NCBI RefSeq assembly: GCF_000472785.1
Contig: NZ_AXAL01000013.1
Span: 62,001-126,000 of the forward strand
Origin: Mesorhizobium loti CJ3sym
Lineage (GTDB): Bacteria > Pseudomonadota > Alphaproteobacteria > Rhizobiales > Rhizobiaceae
Direction: 5' to 3'
Length of the DNA stretch: 64,000 nt
In this document: in pieces, positions 41,230 to 50,096 of the stretch
How positions within the stretch are numbered: position 1 is the first letter of the stretch
How the letters are laid out: each line of letters opens with the position of its first letter
Translations under genes and position numbers: made by a program
Notes under the pieces: model-generated
Seen by the model: the letters and a program-made list of their open reading frames with translations, nothing else
Databases searched by the model: none
What the model was told of the DNA's origin: nothing

Positions 41230-42288
41230 CTAGAATGCCCCTATGCTTCTAAGCAAATCAAACATTTTTGCTACGTTCTTCAATTTAGAGAGATTTTTGC
41301 TAGTTATCGGATCTGGATCGAAGTGCATAACATCGTTTCGTATATTATTGATTTCCACCAATTCCGAACAGAATGTGGCCCTATCGAGTTTCAAACCAAT
41401 CTTCTCCCAGCTCGGAGGATTTTCGAGGATTTTAACGTAGTTGCCAAACGTAAGGTCGGATATCTTTGAAAACCCTGCTGGGAGATGTTCCGGGTTACAG
41501 GCGTTCTTGACATCTGATATACTGAGTTTTGCCGAAACCAAAATTCTGATGCTGTTTTCGATTTCCGCTAAAAGGAGGAAAGGAGTGCTTATCTCTTCGA
41601 ATTGAAGGGCGATGTCGGTCGCGGTAACGATGCCCGACACTTTTCTGTCAGAAGATCTAATGAGAACATAATTGTGTTCAACAATAGTCTTGATAGCTAC
41701 AAATAACGATGCAGTTGCCGGGATCTCGTGATGTTCGTCCATGTATGACTGAACGTCGGATCCTCCGACATTAGCTGCTGATCTTGCACCGATCGACTCC
41801 CAGCTTATAACCCCTTTTATCTCTCGTTCAGTCGTCATGACAGGAAGTTGAGAAAAATTTCGTGAAAGCATCAGAGTAGTTGCTTCCAACAATGTTGCGT
41901 TCGGTTTTACGCTGACTGGCGGATTGTTGGCAGAAGCGATTCTACCAATCCGATAAGACGGATCGCCTGCCGATGGCTCATCACCTTCGGCCCCAATACC
42001 TTGACTGGCATCGGATTCAACATCTTTAATTTCGACTCCGTTTTTTTCAATCGGATGCTCAGCAACAAGTTCAAAGGCTATAGGCGTGTCAACCCATATA
42101 TTTAGATAGTTAGGAACTGTGCGCACGCCAGCCTTCTTCAATTGCTTGTCTATGAAATCTACGTTTGCAGATGTACGCCTCTGAGCCCCGAACCAACTCA
42201 AAAAATCCCTTATCGTAGCCGGAGTTGCTGTTTTGCCGTCTTTTAAGTCTTTAACAATATTGTTAAGCTCTTTTATGTCGGTCGCCAA
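41230..42288 (-). CDS. CBS-pair protein with C-terminal SWT1-like HEPN domain
   Basis: A 352-residue, three-part protein. Residues about 1-78 form a helical module (TIRDFLSWFGAQRRTSANVD and VPNYLNIWVDTPIAFEL). Residues about 112-232 form two CBS repeats (ATLLEATTLMLSRNFSQLPV; TDIALQFEEISTPFLLLAEI at the end), which usually bind adenine nucleotides. Residues about 236-350 look like a HEPN domain, with the RNase-type R-x4-H in NNIRNDVMHFDPDP (Arg317, Asn318, His322). The coding sequence is far more AT-rich than its neighbours, which suggests recent transfer. A nucleotide-gated RNase, toxin or defence role is inference. The cognate partner, if any, is not adjacent. Confidence 0.72.
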   Translation of the reverse strand: MATDIKELNNIVKDLKDGKTATPATIRDFLSWFGAQRRTSANVDFIDKQLKKAGVRTVPNYLNIWVDTPIAFELVAEHPIEKNGVEIKDVESDASQGIGAEGDEPSAGDPSYRIGRIASANNPPVSVKPNATLLEATTLMLSRNFSQLPVMTTEREIKGVISWESIGARSAANVGGSDVQSYMDEHHEIPATASLFVAIKTIVEHNYVLIRSSDRKVSGIVTATDIALQFEEISTPFLLLAEIENSIRILVSAKLSISDVKNACNPEHLPAGFSKISDLTFGNYVKILENPPSWEKIGLKLDRATFCSELVEINNIRNDVMHFDPDPITSKNLSKLKNVAKMFDLLRSIGAF

Positions 42289-42405
42289 GATTTCTTCCCC
42301 CTAGAACTAGCGTTCCTATTTCTGCCAACTCCCTTAGATTTGCAAGTTGTAATAGCGGCGGGCGTGCCTGCTTGGTTGTCAACCAAAGTTCAGCCACCAG
42401 CCCGA

Positions 42406-42515
42406 TCACACGTGCTGGCCGTCGTTGATCCGGATCTCTGACCCTGTCGGATAGGACGCTTGGCCCGAGCACAGAGCGAAGATGGGTCGGCGACCCCGTA
42501 ACGCCGAGCCGCCGG
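42406..42515 (-). pseudogene. decayed 3' end of a short-chain dehydrogenase gene
   Basis: On the minus strand the last codons read FALCSGQASYPTGSEIRIND-GQHV and stop, closely matching the end of the intact SDR at 45734-46486 (FFLCSQQASYVTGSEIHING-GQHV). Just upstream the homologous RRLGVTG segment is in another frame, so frameshifts separate the two pieces. No catalytic part remains. It is diverged in bases and not a recent copy. It marks a rearrangement between the HEPN gene and the AraC unit. Confidence 0.65.
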
Positions 42516-42556
42516 AGTCGCCGGAGTCGCCCCGACCACGCTCGCAACCGTGTTGA

Positions 42557-43363
42557 TCAGCCCACGAATGCGGAACCGCCGGCCTGGGATAGTTCATTGA
42601 GGTATTTTGCCGGCGGCTTGCCCAACGCCTTCTTGAACATGGTGATGAAGGCCGTGACGGACTCGTAGCCGAGATCGCCCGAAACCTGCTGCACGCTGGC
42701 GCCCGAGGCCAGCTCCCGCAACGCGACGATCAGATGCAATTGCTGGCGCCAGCGCCCAAAAGTGAGCCCCGTCTCCTTCACCACGAGGCGCGCGAGACTG
42801 CTCTCGCTGAGCGCGACGCGATTGGCCCACTCCGCCAGCGTGCTGCGGTCGGCGGGATCGTCCGCCAAGGCTTCGGCGATCCGCCGCAAGCGCGGCTCGG
42901 AAGATAGAGGCAGATGCAACTGCTGGACAGGCATATCCGGCAGTTCGGCAAGCAGGACGCTTCCCAGGAAAGTGCACCGTGCATCGTCCGGCGCGCAGTC
43001 CGACAGTTCGATGATGACCTCGCGCAGCAGCGGCGAGATCGACAGAGTGCAGCACCGATCGGGCAGTTCGGCAGCACCCGGCTCGATATAGACGAAGAAA
43101 ATCCGCGCATTGGCGGTCGCGATGTTGCTGTGCTCCATGCGGCTTGGCACCCAGACGCCGCAATGCGGCGGCACCATCCACAGGCCACTGGGAACACGGC
43201 AGGTGACACCACCGCCAAGCGCGAAGACGAGTTGCCCCTTGCGATGCCAATGCTGCGACACCTCAGCCTTGGTCTCGGTAACGTCGACGCGCACGGCAAT
43301 CGCCGGGGCAAGGACGTCATCGACGTCGAAATTGAGCCATGGGTAACGAAGAGGCTGTCTCAT
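42557..43363 (-). CDS. AraC family transcriptional regulator with cupin domain
   Basis: A 268-residue regulator. The N-terminal cupin (SQHWHRKGQLVFALGGGVTC) senses a ligand. The C-terminal double HTH has NRVALSESSLARLVVKETGL and QQVSGDLGYESVTAFITMFK, then KALGKPPAKY. It is divergent from the quinone oxidoreductase gene by 100 bases, with the MFS transporter next, so it probably controls that pair. The ligand is unknown. Confidence 0.9.
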   Translation of the reverse strand: MRQPLRYPWLNFDVDDVLAPAIAVRVDVTETKAEVSQHWHRKGQLVFALGGGVTCRVPSGLWMVPPHCGVWVPSRMEHSNIATANARIFFVYIEPGAAELPDRCCTLSISPLLREVIIELSDCAPDDARCTFLGSVLLAELPDMPVQQLHLPLSSEPRLRRIAEALADDPADRSTLAEWANRVALSESSLARLVVKETGLTFGRWRQQLHLIVALRELASGASVQQVSGDLGYESVTAFITMFKKALGKPPAKYLNELSQAGGSAFVG

Positions 43364-43463
43364 GATTGCCTGTTTTTAGCGATCAATTGCTTTTATATCT
43401 AGATTATTCGTCAGCACAAATCGATAGGCTCGGGTCGTTCTCGCCAATTGGCAAAGGTGCCCC

Positions 43464-44384
43464 ATGCTCGCCCTCACCATCTCGTCCGACAACGCCGCCA
43501 GATTGAAATTCACCGAAGTGGATGAGCCACAACCTCGCGCGAACGAGGCTCTGGTCGCCGTCCACGCAGCCTCGCTGAACCGTGGCGAACTGCGCCTGCT
43601 CGCCATACGTCAGGACGGCTGGATCCCCGGCCAGGACATCGTTGGGTTCGTGGAGCGGGCGGCAGCCGATGGCTCCGGGCCAGGTGTCGGTACCCGGGTC
43701 GTCGCCTTGGTCGACGAGGCCGGCTGGGCCGAACGGGTCGCCGTTTCAACCGACCGCCTCGCCATTCTGCCGGATGAGGTCAGCTTCGCCTCCGCCGCCA
43801 CGCTTCCCGTGGCAGGCACGACGGCGCTGAGGACTTTGCGCCATGGCGGCGACCTTGCCGGTCAGCAGGTGCTGATCACCGGCGCAAGCGGGGCGGTCGG
43901 CCGTTTCCAGATCCAGATCGCCCGCGAGCAAGGTGCCTCGGTAACCGCGATCGCCGCCGCACGGCATGCCGAGGATCTCCGCCAGTTGGGAGCCGAACAA
44001 GTTGTCGAGTCGATCGAGCAGGCCGAGGGGCCGTTTTCGCTGATCACCGAGTCGGTCGGCGGTGAAAGCCTCGCCCGCGCGATCGAACGCGTCGCACCAG
44101 GCGGGATCATCGTCATGTTCGGTTCAAGCAGCGGCGAACTCACACCCGTTGGCTTCCGCCAGTTCGTTCCGGGCCATGAGGGGGCGCGGCTCCAGACCTT
44201 CGCCTATTACACGTCCGGTTCAGGCATCGGCGCGGACATTGCTTCGCTGCTTGCTCTCGTTGCGCCCGGCCGGCTGGAGGCCCGCGTCGCCTTGACCGTT
44301 CCGTGGACTGATATCGTCCAGGCCCTGGACGCCCTGCGACAGCGCAGCTTCAGCGGCAAGGCTGTCCTCACCATAGCCAGATAA
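43464..44384 (+). CDS. zinc-free MDR family quinone oxidoreductase
   Basis: A 306-residue medium-chain dehydrogenase/reductase. AALVAVHAASLNRGELRLLA-like (ALVAVHAASLNRGELRLLAI), then GWIPGQDIVGFVERAAADGS, and the NADPH loop QQVLITGASGAVGRFQIQIA with RLEARVALTVPWTDIVQALD at the end. No structural zinc cysteines are present, as in quinone oxidoreductases. It forms a unit with the CynX-type MFS gene downstream and the divergent AraC regulator. Confidence 0.88.
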   Translation: MLALTISSDNAARLKFTEVDEPQPRANEALVAVHAASLNRGELRLLAIRQDGWIPGQDIVGFVERAAADGSGPGVGTRVVALVDEAGWAERVAVSTDRLAILPDEVSFASAATLPVAGTTALRTLRHGGDLAGQQVLITGASGAVGRFQIQIAREQGASVTAIAAARHAEDLRQLGAEQVVESIEQAEGPFSLITESVGGESLARAIERVAPGGIIVMFGSSSGELTPVGFRQFVPGHEGARLQTFAYYTSGSGIGADIASLLALVAPGRLEARVALTVPWTDIVQALDALRQRSFSGKAVLTIAR

Positions 44385-44484
44385 ATCCAAAGTTTTCAGC
44401 CAACGGGCTCCCGTTCAGTCACGAGCTGGAGGTGGCTGACGATATCTAGCGACCATTTTCAAAGCACCACAGCAGGAGCCTGCA

Positions 44485-45669
44485 ATGACTGTAAGAGAGA
44501 TTGTCAGAACATCAGGCGGTCAGGGACTTCTCCTGATCGGCATCATGCTGATCGCATCGACGCTTCGCGCGCCCATCACCGCTGTGGCGCCGATGTTCGG
44601 CATGATCCGCGAAACCAGCGGCATCAGCGCCGCCGAAGCAGGAATGCTGACGACCCTTCCCTTGCTGGCGTTCGCGGCGATCTCACCCTTCGCCGCCGGA
44701 CTGGCGCGTCGATACTGCATCGAGAGGTCGTTATTCGCAGCGCTGCTTGTTGTCGCGACCGGTATTGCCCTGCGCTCGACCGGCCCTCTCTGGGCGCTGT
44801 TCGTCGGCACCGGTACGATTGGGGCGGGGATTGCAGTCGCCAACGTCCTGCTGCCGGGCCTGCTGAAACGCGATTTTCCCAACCGGGTCGCCAGCCTGAC
44901 CGGCTTCTATGCCATCGTGTCCGGACTGTCGCAGGCATTGGCATCGACAGCGGTAATCCCGCTTGCTCAATTGCCGGGATCGAGCTGGCACCTCTCGCTT
45001 GCCTGCACGCTGATCTTTCCAGTCGCGGCCCTGATTGCCTGGGTGCCCCAACTTCAAATGCCCGCCGCCCCGGAGCGGGCCGCATCCTCCACGCATGACC
45101 GAGGACACCTCTGGCGCTTACCCCTTGCCTGGCAGGTAACAGGCTTTCTTGGCCTCACCTCACTGGTCTTCTACGTGATCGTCGGATGGTTGCCCTCGAT
45201 CCTGGCGGAGGCGGGATATCCGGCAGCAACTGCGGGCTCGCTGCATGGGCTGTGTCAACTGGCAATCGCGATCCCTGGTCTGCTGCTCGGCACGGCCGTC
45301 AAGCGCATGAAGGACCAGCGCGCCATGGCCATCGGCATGGCGCTGACCACATGCCTCTCGCTGCTCGGCCTCTGGCAGCTTCCGGCCCTTGCCGCACTTT
45401 GGATCGCGCTGTTCGGCTTCGGCGCCGGTGCCGCCTTCATGCTAGGCCTCTCCTTCGTCAGCCTGAGGGCCTCAAACAGCCAGGAGGCGGCAGCACTGTC
45501 GGGAATGGCGCAATGCCTGGGCTATTCGCTGGCGGCAGCAGGCCCGCCACTGGCCGGTCTTGCCCATGACGCGACCGGGAGCTGGGGTTTGGCTCTGGGC
45601 GCCTGCGCCATCATCACCTTGCTGATGGCGGTCCTGGGAAGCCTTGCGGGACGGGCAAGAACGATCTGA
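44485..45669 (+). CDS. CynX/NimT family MFS transporter
   Basis: A 394-residue transporter with 12 predicted membrane segments. LLLIGIMLIASTLRAPITAV near the start and the SLTGFYAIVSGLSQALASTA and RASNSQEAAALSGMAQCLGY segments match the CynX (cyanate) and NimT (2-nitroimidazole) efflux family. GGAG lies about 8 bases before the ATG. It probably exports a toxic compound handled with the neighbouring oxidoreductase. Substrate unknown. Confidence 0.87.
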   Translation: MTVREIVRTSGGQGLLLIGIMLIASTLRAPITAVAPMFGMIRETSGISAAEAGMLTTLPLLAFAAISPFAAGLARRYCIERSLFAALLVVATGIALRSTGPLWALFVGTGTIGAGIAVANVLLPGLLKRDFPNRVASLTGFYAIVSGLSQALASTAVIPLAQLPGSSWHLSLACTLIFPVAALIAWVPQLQMPAAPERAASSTHDRGHLWRLPLAWQVTGFLGLTSLVFYVIVGWLPSILAEAGYPAATAGSLHGLCQLAIAIPGLLLGTAVKRMKDQRAMAIGMALTTCLSLLGLWQLPALAALWIALFGFGAGAAFMLGLSFVSLRASNSQEAAALSGMAQCLGYSLAAAGPPLAGLAHDATGSWGLALGACAIITLLMAVLGSLAGRARTI

Positions 45670-45672
45670 CAG

Positions 45673-45722
45673 GGAGCAATTCAGGGAAAAGCACGCAGCG
45701 CTTTTCCCTCCGGTGCATCAAA
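45673..45722. repeat. intergenic palindromic repeat, family A, copy 3
   Basis: GAGCAATTCAGGGAAAAGC is followed by GCGCTTTTCCC and a degenerate GGTGCATCAAAAC arm. GGGAAAAGC and GCTTTTCCC form the stem. It lies between the convergent MFS and SDR genes, where it could terminate both. Confidence 0.7.
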
Positions 45723-45733
45723 ACCGGGAGCGA

Positions 45734-46486
45734 CTAGACGTGCTGGCCGCCATTGATGTGGATTTCCGATCCGGTCACATAGGATGCCTGCTGCGAGCAC
45801 AGGAAGAAGATGATGTCGGCGACCTCGGCCGTTTTGCCGAGCCGCCGCATCGGGATCGTCTCGACGATCTTGTCCGTGCCAGGCGACAGGATCGCGGTGT
45901 CGATCTCACCTGGCGCAATCGCGTTGACACGGATGCCATGCGGGCCAAAGTCATGCGCCATTTCGCGCGTCAGCGAGCCGAGCGCGGCCTTCGATGTCGC
46001 ATAGGCCGTGCCGGCGAACGGATGCACGCGGGTGCCGGCGATCGAGGTGACGTTGACGATCGAGCCCTTGGCCGCGGCCAGTTCCTTGAACAGGCCGCGC
46101 GCGAGCATGATCGGCGCGAAGAAGTTGACCTGGAACACGTCGCGCCAGACATGCATCGGCGTGTCGATCGAGTCCATGCGGCTGTTGCCGTCCTTGAGCT
46201 TGGGCGAAATGCCGGCATTGTTGACCAACGCATGCAGCTGGCCGCCATGCGCTTCCAGCCGGTGGCGGATTTCGGAAACGGCGATGCCGACATCTTCCTG
46301 GTCGGCGAGGTCGACCTTGATGTGATCCTCTGGACCCGCTGGCCAAGGACAATCCTCGGCAAAGGCCTGCCGCGAACAGGTGATGACGCGCCAGCCTTCG
46401 CGTGAAAAACGCTTGACCGTGGCGTGGCCGATACCGCGGCTGGCGCCGGTCAGCACGATGGTTTTTCTGGTGTCGGTCTCGGCCAT
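45734..46486 (-). CDS. short-chain dehydrogenase/reductase
   Basis: A 250-residue NAD(P)-dependent oxidoreductase of the classical SDR type. IVLTGASRGIGHATVKRF is the cofactor motif, LHALVNNAGISP the central NNAG, SIVNVTSIAGTRVHPFAGTA with AYATSKAALGSLTREM holds the Ser-Tyr-Lys triad, and HGIRVNAIAPGEIDT follows. The substrate cannot be told. Its C-terminus shares clear identity with the decayed fragment at 42406. Confidence 0.92.
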   Translation of the reverse strand: MAETDTRKTIVLTGASRGIGHATVKRFSREGWRVITCSRQAFAEDCPWPAGPEDHIKVDLADQEDVGIAVSEIRHRLEAHGGQLHALVNNAGISPKLKDGNSRMDSIDTPMHVWRDVFQVNFFAPIMLARGLFKELAAAKGSIVNVTSIAGTRVHPFAGTAYATSKAALGSLTREMAHDFGPHGIRVNAIAPGEIDTAILSPGTDKIVETIPMRRLGKTAEVADIIFFLCSQQASYVTGSEIHINGGQHV

Positions 46487-46549
46487 GTCGGATCTCCAGG
46501 GCGGAGATGTAGCGGAACGCCGCGACGCTGGCGAGGGGCGGATTGACGC

Positions 46550-48835
46550 TTAGCCGCCGCCAAGGATGTCGAGGATCGAGGTCTGTTTCTTCTTCAGCGG
46601 ACCGCCGACACTGCCGGGGGGTACCGGATGCCCGACCGATGCGGTTGTGCCATTGTCAGCCGGCATGTCGAAGCCATCGGCATCGACAGTCTGGGCGGGA
46701 CGCACCGCACGTACCGGCGTCGGCGCCTGAGCGACAGGCGCGGCTTGCGGCGCCACGGGAGCCGGCGCCTGCCGACCAACCGACGCGGACGGAATCGGCG
46801 CCTGCTGGTTGTTGTCGGCCGAAGGAATGTCGTCGGGCACGATCGTGTCGGCTGGTGTCGATTTCCAGGTGCCGGGCAGCGGCCGCGCCGGCACACCTTG
46901 GTGTGCTGCGACCATGAATTCGTGCCAGGCCTGCGCCGGCAGCGCGCCGCCGGTGACCTTCTTCATCGCCGTGCCGTCATCATTGCCAAACCAGACGCCC
47001 GTGGTGAGATTGGCGGTGTAGCCGACAAACCAGGCATCGCGCGAATTCTGGCTGGTGCCGGTCTTGCCGGCCGACGGCCAGGCGAAAGCCGCCTTCTTTG
47101 CCGAGCCGAACTCGACCGTGCCCATCATCATCGAGTTCATCATGCCGACGATCTCGGGCTTGACCACACGCGGCGCGTTGCCGCCGCCGCTGTCGTACAG
47201 CACCTTGCCGTCAGCTGATGTAATGCGGCGGATGAAATGGATGTCCGGCTTGTAGCCGCCATTGGCGAACGGCACATAGGCCGAGGTCAGCTCCAGCGGC
47301 GTCACTTCCGAGGTGCCGAGCGCGATCGAGGTGTTGGCCTGCAGGTCAGACTGGATGCCCATGCGGTGAGCGGCCTCGACCACCGCGTTCGGCCCGACCT
47401 CCATGGTGAGCTGCGCGGCGACCGAGTTCAGCGACTTGGCCAGCGCCGTCGCCAGCGTCACCTTGCCAAAATACTTGCCGCCGTAATTGTCAGGCGTCCA
47501 GTTGCCGATCCTGATCGGCGCATCGTTGCGCGTGCTGTCGGGCGTGCGGCCTGCTTCGAGTGCCGCCATATAGACGAACGGCTTGAACGCCGAGCCGGGC
47601 TGCCGGCGCGCCTCCGAGGCGCGATCGAATTGGCTGGTCGAATAGTCGTAGCCGCCGACCATGGCGCGCACCGCGCCGGAATCGTCGATCGACACCAGCG
47701 CACCCTGGGTGACGTTGAGTTTCTTGCCGCTGTCGTCGATCAGCTTGCGGATCGATTGTTCGGCGAGTTTTTGCAAATTCAGGTCGACGGTAGAGTCGAT
47801 GACGATGTCGCCGCGCACGTCGCCGATCAGGTCGGGCAGTTCTTCCATGATGGTGTCTGCGACATAATTTTCCGAGCCGGTCCAGTAGGACGGCGCACGC
47901 GTTGCCGGCGCGCTGAGTGCGCTCTTGAGTTCCTTGTCGCTGATCTTGCCCTCGTCGCGCATGGCGGCGAGCACCAGTTGCGAGCGCTCCTCGGCGGCTT
48001 TGGGATCGCGTGCCGGCGACAGTTTCGATGGCGCCTTCAACAGACCGGCAAGCAGGGCGGCTTCCGAGAGCGTGACATCGCGCGCGCTCTTGCCGAAATA
48101 ACGCCGCGAGGCCGCCTCGACACCATAGGCGCCGGAGCCGAAATAGACCCGGTTGAGGTACATTTCCAGGATCTGGTCCTTGGTGTGCTTGTGCTCCAGC
48201 CACAACGCCAGCAGCACTTCCTGTACCTTGCGTTCCAACGTGCGGTCGGGCTTCAGGAACAGGTTTTTCGCCAATTGCTGGGTCAGCGTCGAGCCGCCTT
48301 GCGAGAAATGCCCGCCAAGCAAGTTGGTCACCATGGCGCGCGACAGGCCGATCGGGTCGACGCCGAAATGCGAATAGAACCGGCGGTCCTCGATGGCGAT
48401 GACGGCTTCCGGAATATAGGGCGACATTTCGTGCAGGCCGACGGCCTCGCCGCCGCTCATGCCCCTGTTGGCGAGCAACTGGCCATCAACCGAGACGATC
48501 TTGATGTTGGGCGCGCGGTCAGGGATCGACCAGGTGGTGGCCGCCGGCATCTTGGCGCCGTAGTAGATGACGACGCCCGCAACCGCGATGCCGCCCCAGA
48601 TGGCGAGCACGAAGCACCAGTAGAACAGCCGGCCAAGCACGCCGAACAGGCCGCGCCGGCTTCCGCCACGCCCGCCACGCGAGGATTTCACCTTCGACGA
48701 TTTGCGTTTTGCGGAGGCTTTGCGGTTGCTTGGCACGACGCGATCCTCCTCGCTGACCGAAAGACCCGTCGAGGAGCGCGCCTGCGGCGGTCCCTCGAAA
48801 CTGGGTTCGATGCGGCTGTCTCTGCGGTTCGCCAT
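46550..48835 (-). CDS. class A penicillin-binding protein (PBP1A-type)
   Basis: A 761-residue bifunctional peptidoglycan polymerase. A basic cytoplasmic tail and one membrane segment (about 64-90) lead to the GT51 glycosyltransferase, with AIEDRRFYSHFGVDP and QGGSTLTQQLAKN. The transpeptidase has the S-x-x-K nucleophile in RQPGSAFKPFVYMAALE, S-x-N in AKSLNSVAAQLT, and KTGT in SAGKTGTSQNSRDAW. The tail is Pro/Ala-rich and disordered. It is the first of several minus-strand genes and ends 63 bases after the SDR gene start. Confidence 0.93.
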   Translation of the reverse strand: MANRRDSRIEPSFEGPPQARSSTGLSVSEEDRVVPSNRKASAKRKSSKVKSSRGGRGGSRRGLFGVLGRLFYWCFVLAIWGGIAVAGVVIYYGAKMPAATTWSIPDRAPNIKIVSVDGQLLANRGMSGGEAVGLHEMSPYIPEAVIAIEDRRFYSHFGVDPIGLSRAMVTNLLGGHFSQGGSTLTQQLAKNLFLKPDRTLERKVQEVLLALWLEHKHTKDQILEMYLNRVYFGSGAYGVEAASRRYFGKSARDVTLSEAALLAGLLKAPSKLSPARDPKAAEERSQLVLAAMRDEGKISDKELKSALSAPATRAPSYWTGSENYVADTIMEELPDLIGDVRGDIVIDSTVDLNLQKLAEQSIRKLIDDSGKKLNVTQGALVSIDDSGAVRAMVGGYDYSTSQFDRASEARRQPGSAFKPFVYMAALEAGRTPDSTRNDAPIRIGNWTPDNYGGKYFGKVTLATALAKSLNSVAAQLTMEVGPNAVVEAAHRMGIQSDLQANTSIALGTSEVTPLELTSAYVPFANGGYKPDIHFIRRITSADGKVLYDSGGGNAPRVVKPEIVGMMNSMMMGTVEFGSAKKAAFAWPSAGKTGTSQNSRDAWFVGYTANLTTGVWFGNDDGTAMKKVTGGALPAQAWHEFMVAAHQGVPARPLPGTWKSTPADTIVPDDIPSADNNQQAPIPSASVGRQAPAPVAPQAAPVAQAPTPVRAVRPAQTVDADGFDMPADNGTTASVGHPVPPGSVGGPLKKKQTSILDILGGG

Positions 48836-48933
48836 GCGCTGCGCTTGATATCCCCGGTGCCAATGGCGCTCCGGTTGCAGAGTAGATGCGGCGGTTTAAA
48901 GGCGGGTTAAGCAGAAGCGGCGCTGCTCCCCCG

Positions 48934-49968
48934 CTAACCGATCATTGACGCGAGAGAAAAAAAAGCCAGCGTCTGCTCCTCGCAGGTCATCGCCACGACC
49001 TTGTTCGACCGGTCGATGTCGAGGCCTTTCGGGCCACCTTCTTCGGGGCTGGCCCTGCCCCGAAGAAAGGTTTCCTCGTCGAGCACCGCAACCGAGCGCA
49101 CGGGGGCCCGGACCCCGTTCCAGTCACCGTCTCTGGCGTAGACATGCACCATCCGGCTGCCGGCGTCGGCAACGAGGACGTGCCGGTCATCCGCCGTGAA
49201 ACGCACGCCATGCGGATAGCCGGCGTATTGCAGGACACCGGCCGGTTCGGTGTCGGGCCCAAGCGACGCGGACAGGCGGTAGAGTTTCACGTCCTGGGTG
49301 CCGTGACTGCTGATCGCGACCCAAGAACAGTCATGGCTGAGCGCGATGCCGTCGGGAATGTTGAGGCCACGCTCCAGCAGCCGTTGATTGCCCGTCGTCC
49401 GGTAGCCAAGCCAGCGGTTGACCACGTGCCGCGTAACCAGATGCGTGTAGTTGTTGCAGACCAACAGGCTGACGCGGCCGCGCGACTCGCGTCTGACGGC
49501 GAGAGAGCCGGGCGAATTCAGTCTGCAGACCCCCCTGCCCTTTATCAGGCGAATGGCTGCTATCTCCCGGCTCTGTCCGGCCGGCTCTTCGGTTGGCAAG
49601 GCAAAGATCGCAACGTGCCCGTCGCGGTTGCCGATCACCAGGGTCCGGTCATCAATGAAATCCAGGCCATGGATTTCGCCCATATTGCCTGACGTAAGCT
49701 CCATGAAATCGTGGATCGTGACATCGGGACCATCAGGTCCGGCCTCGATGTCGACGCGCAGGACCAGCAAGCGCTTGCGTGAATAGCCGGCAATTGCCAA
49801 CAGTCGATTGTTCGGTGAAAAACGCAGATCCTCGGTGCGCCCAATCGCCGAAAGCGCCGCTCGGACCCCTTCGCTGGCCCTGAAATCGATCCCGGAGATC
49901 ACTTGCGACCCGCCCAAGGGATTGATCGATGGAGGGGATCGAGAATTGTCCAACTGCTCCCGGCCCAT
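48934..49968 (-). CDS. beta-propeller protein (YncE/WD-like), function unknown
   Basis: A 344-residue protein with repeated beta-blade motifs: RFSPNNRLLAIAGYSRKRLL, IHGLDFIDDRTLVIGNRDGH, IALSHDCSWVAISSHGTQDV, and GVRFTADDRHVLVADAGSRM. No signal peptide is visible. It follows the glycosyltransferase-like gene on the same strand, with 128 bases between. Propellers of this kind bind proteins or sugars; nothing points to a reaction. Confidence 0.6.
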   Translation of the reverse strand: MGREQLDNSRSPPSINPLGGSQVISGIDFRASEGVRAALSAIGRTEDLRFSPNNRLLAIAGYSRKRLLVLRVDIEAGPDGPDVTIHDFMELTSGNMGEIHGLDFIDDRTLVIGNRDGHVAIFALPTEEPAGQSREIAAIRLIKGRGVCRLNSPGSLAVRRESRGRVSLLVCNNYTHLVTRHVVNRWLGYRTTGNQRLLERGLNIPDGIALSHDCSWVAISSHGTQDVKLYRLSASLGPDTEPAGVLQYAGYPHGVRFTADDRHVLVADAGSRMVHVYARDGDWNGVRAPVRSVAVLDEETFLRGRASPEEGGPKGLDIDRSNKVVAMTCEEQTLAFFSLASMIG

Positions 49969-50096
49969 TGACGACTGCCTGCCCCGCTTTGATGTTGCCG
50001 ACTAAGCCTGATCGCGCCCTCGACGGTCAAGCGCAATGCAGGGATTCTCGGGCTTCAACAGTTGCGTCAACAAGGTGGAGACGAACCCCGATCGTT

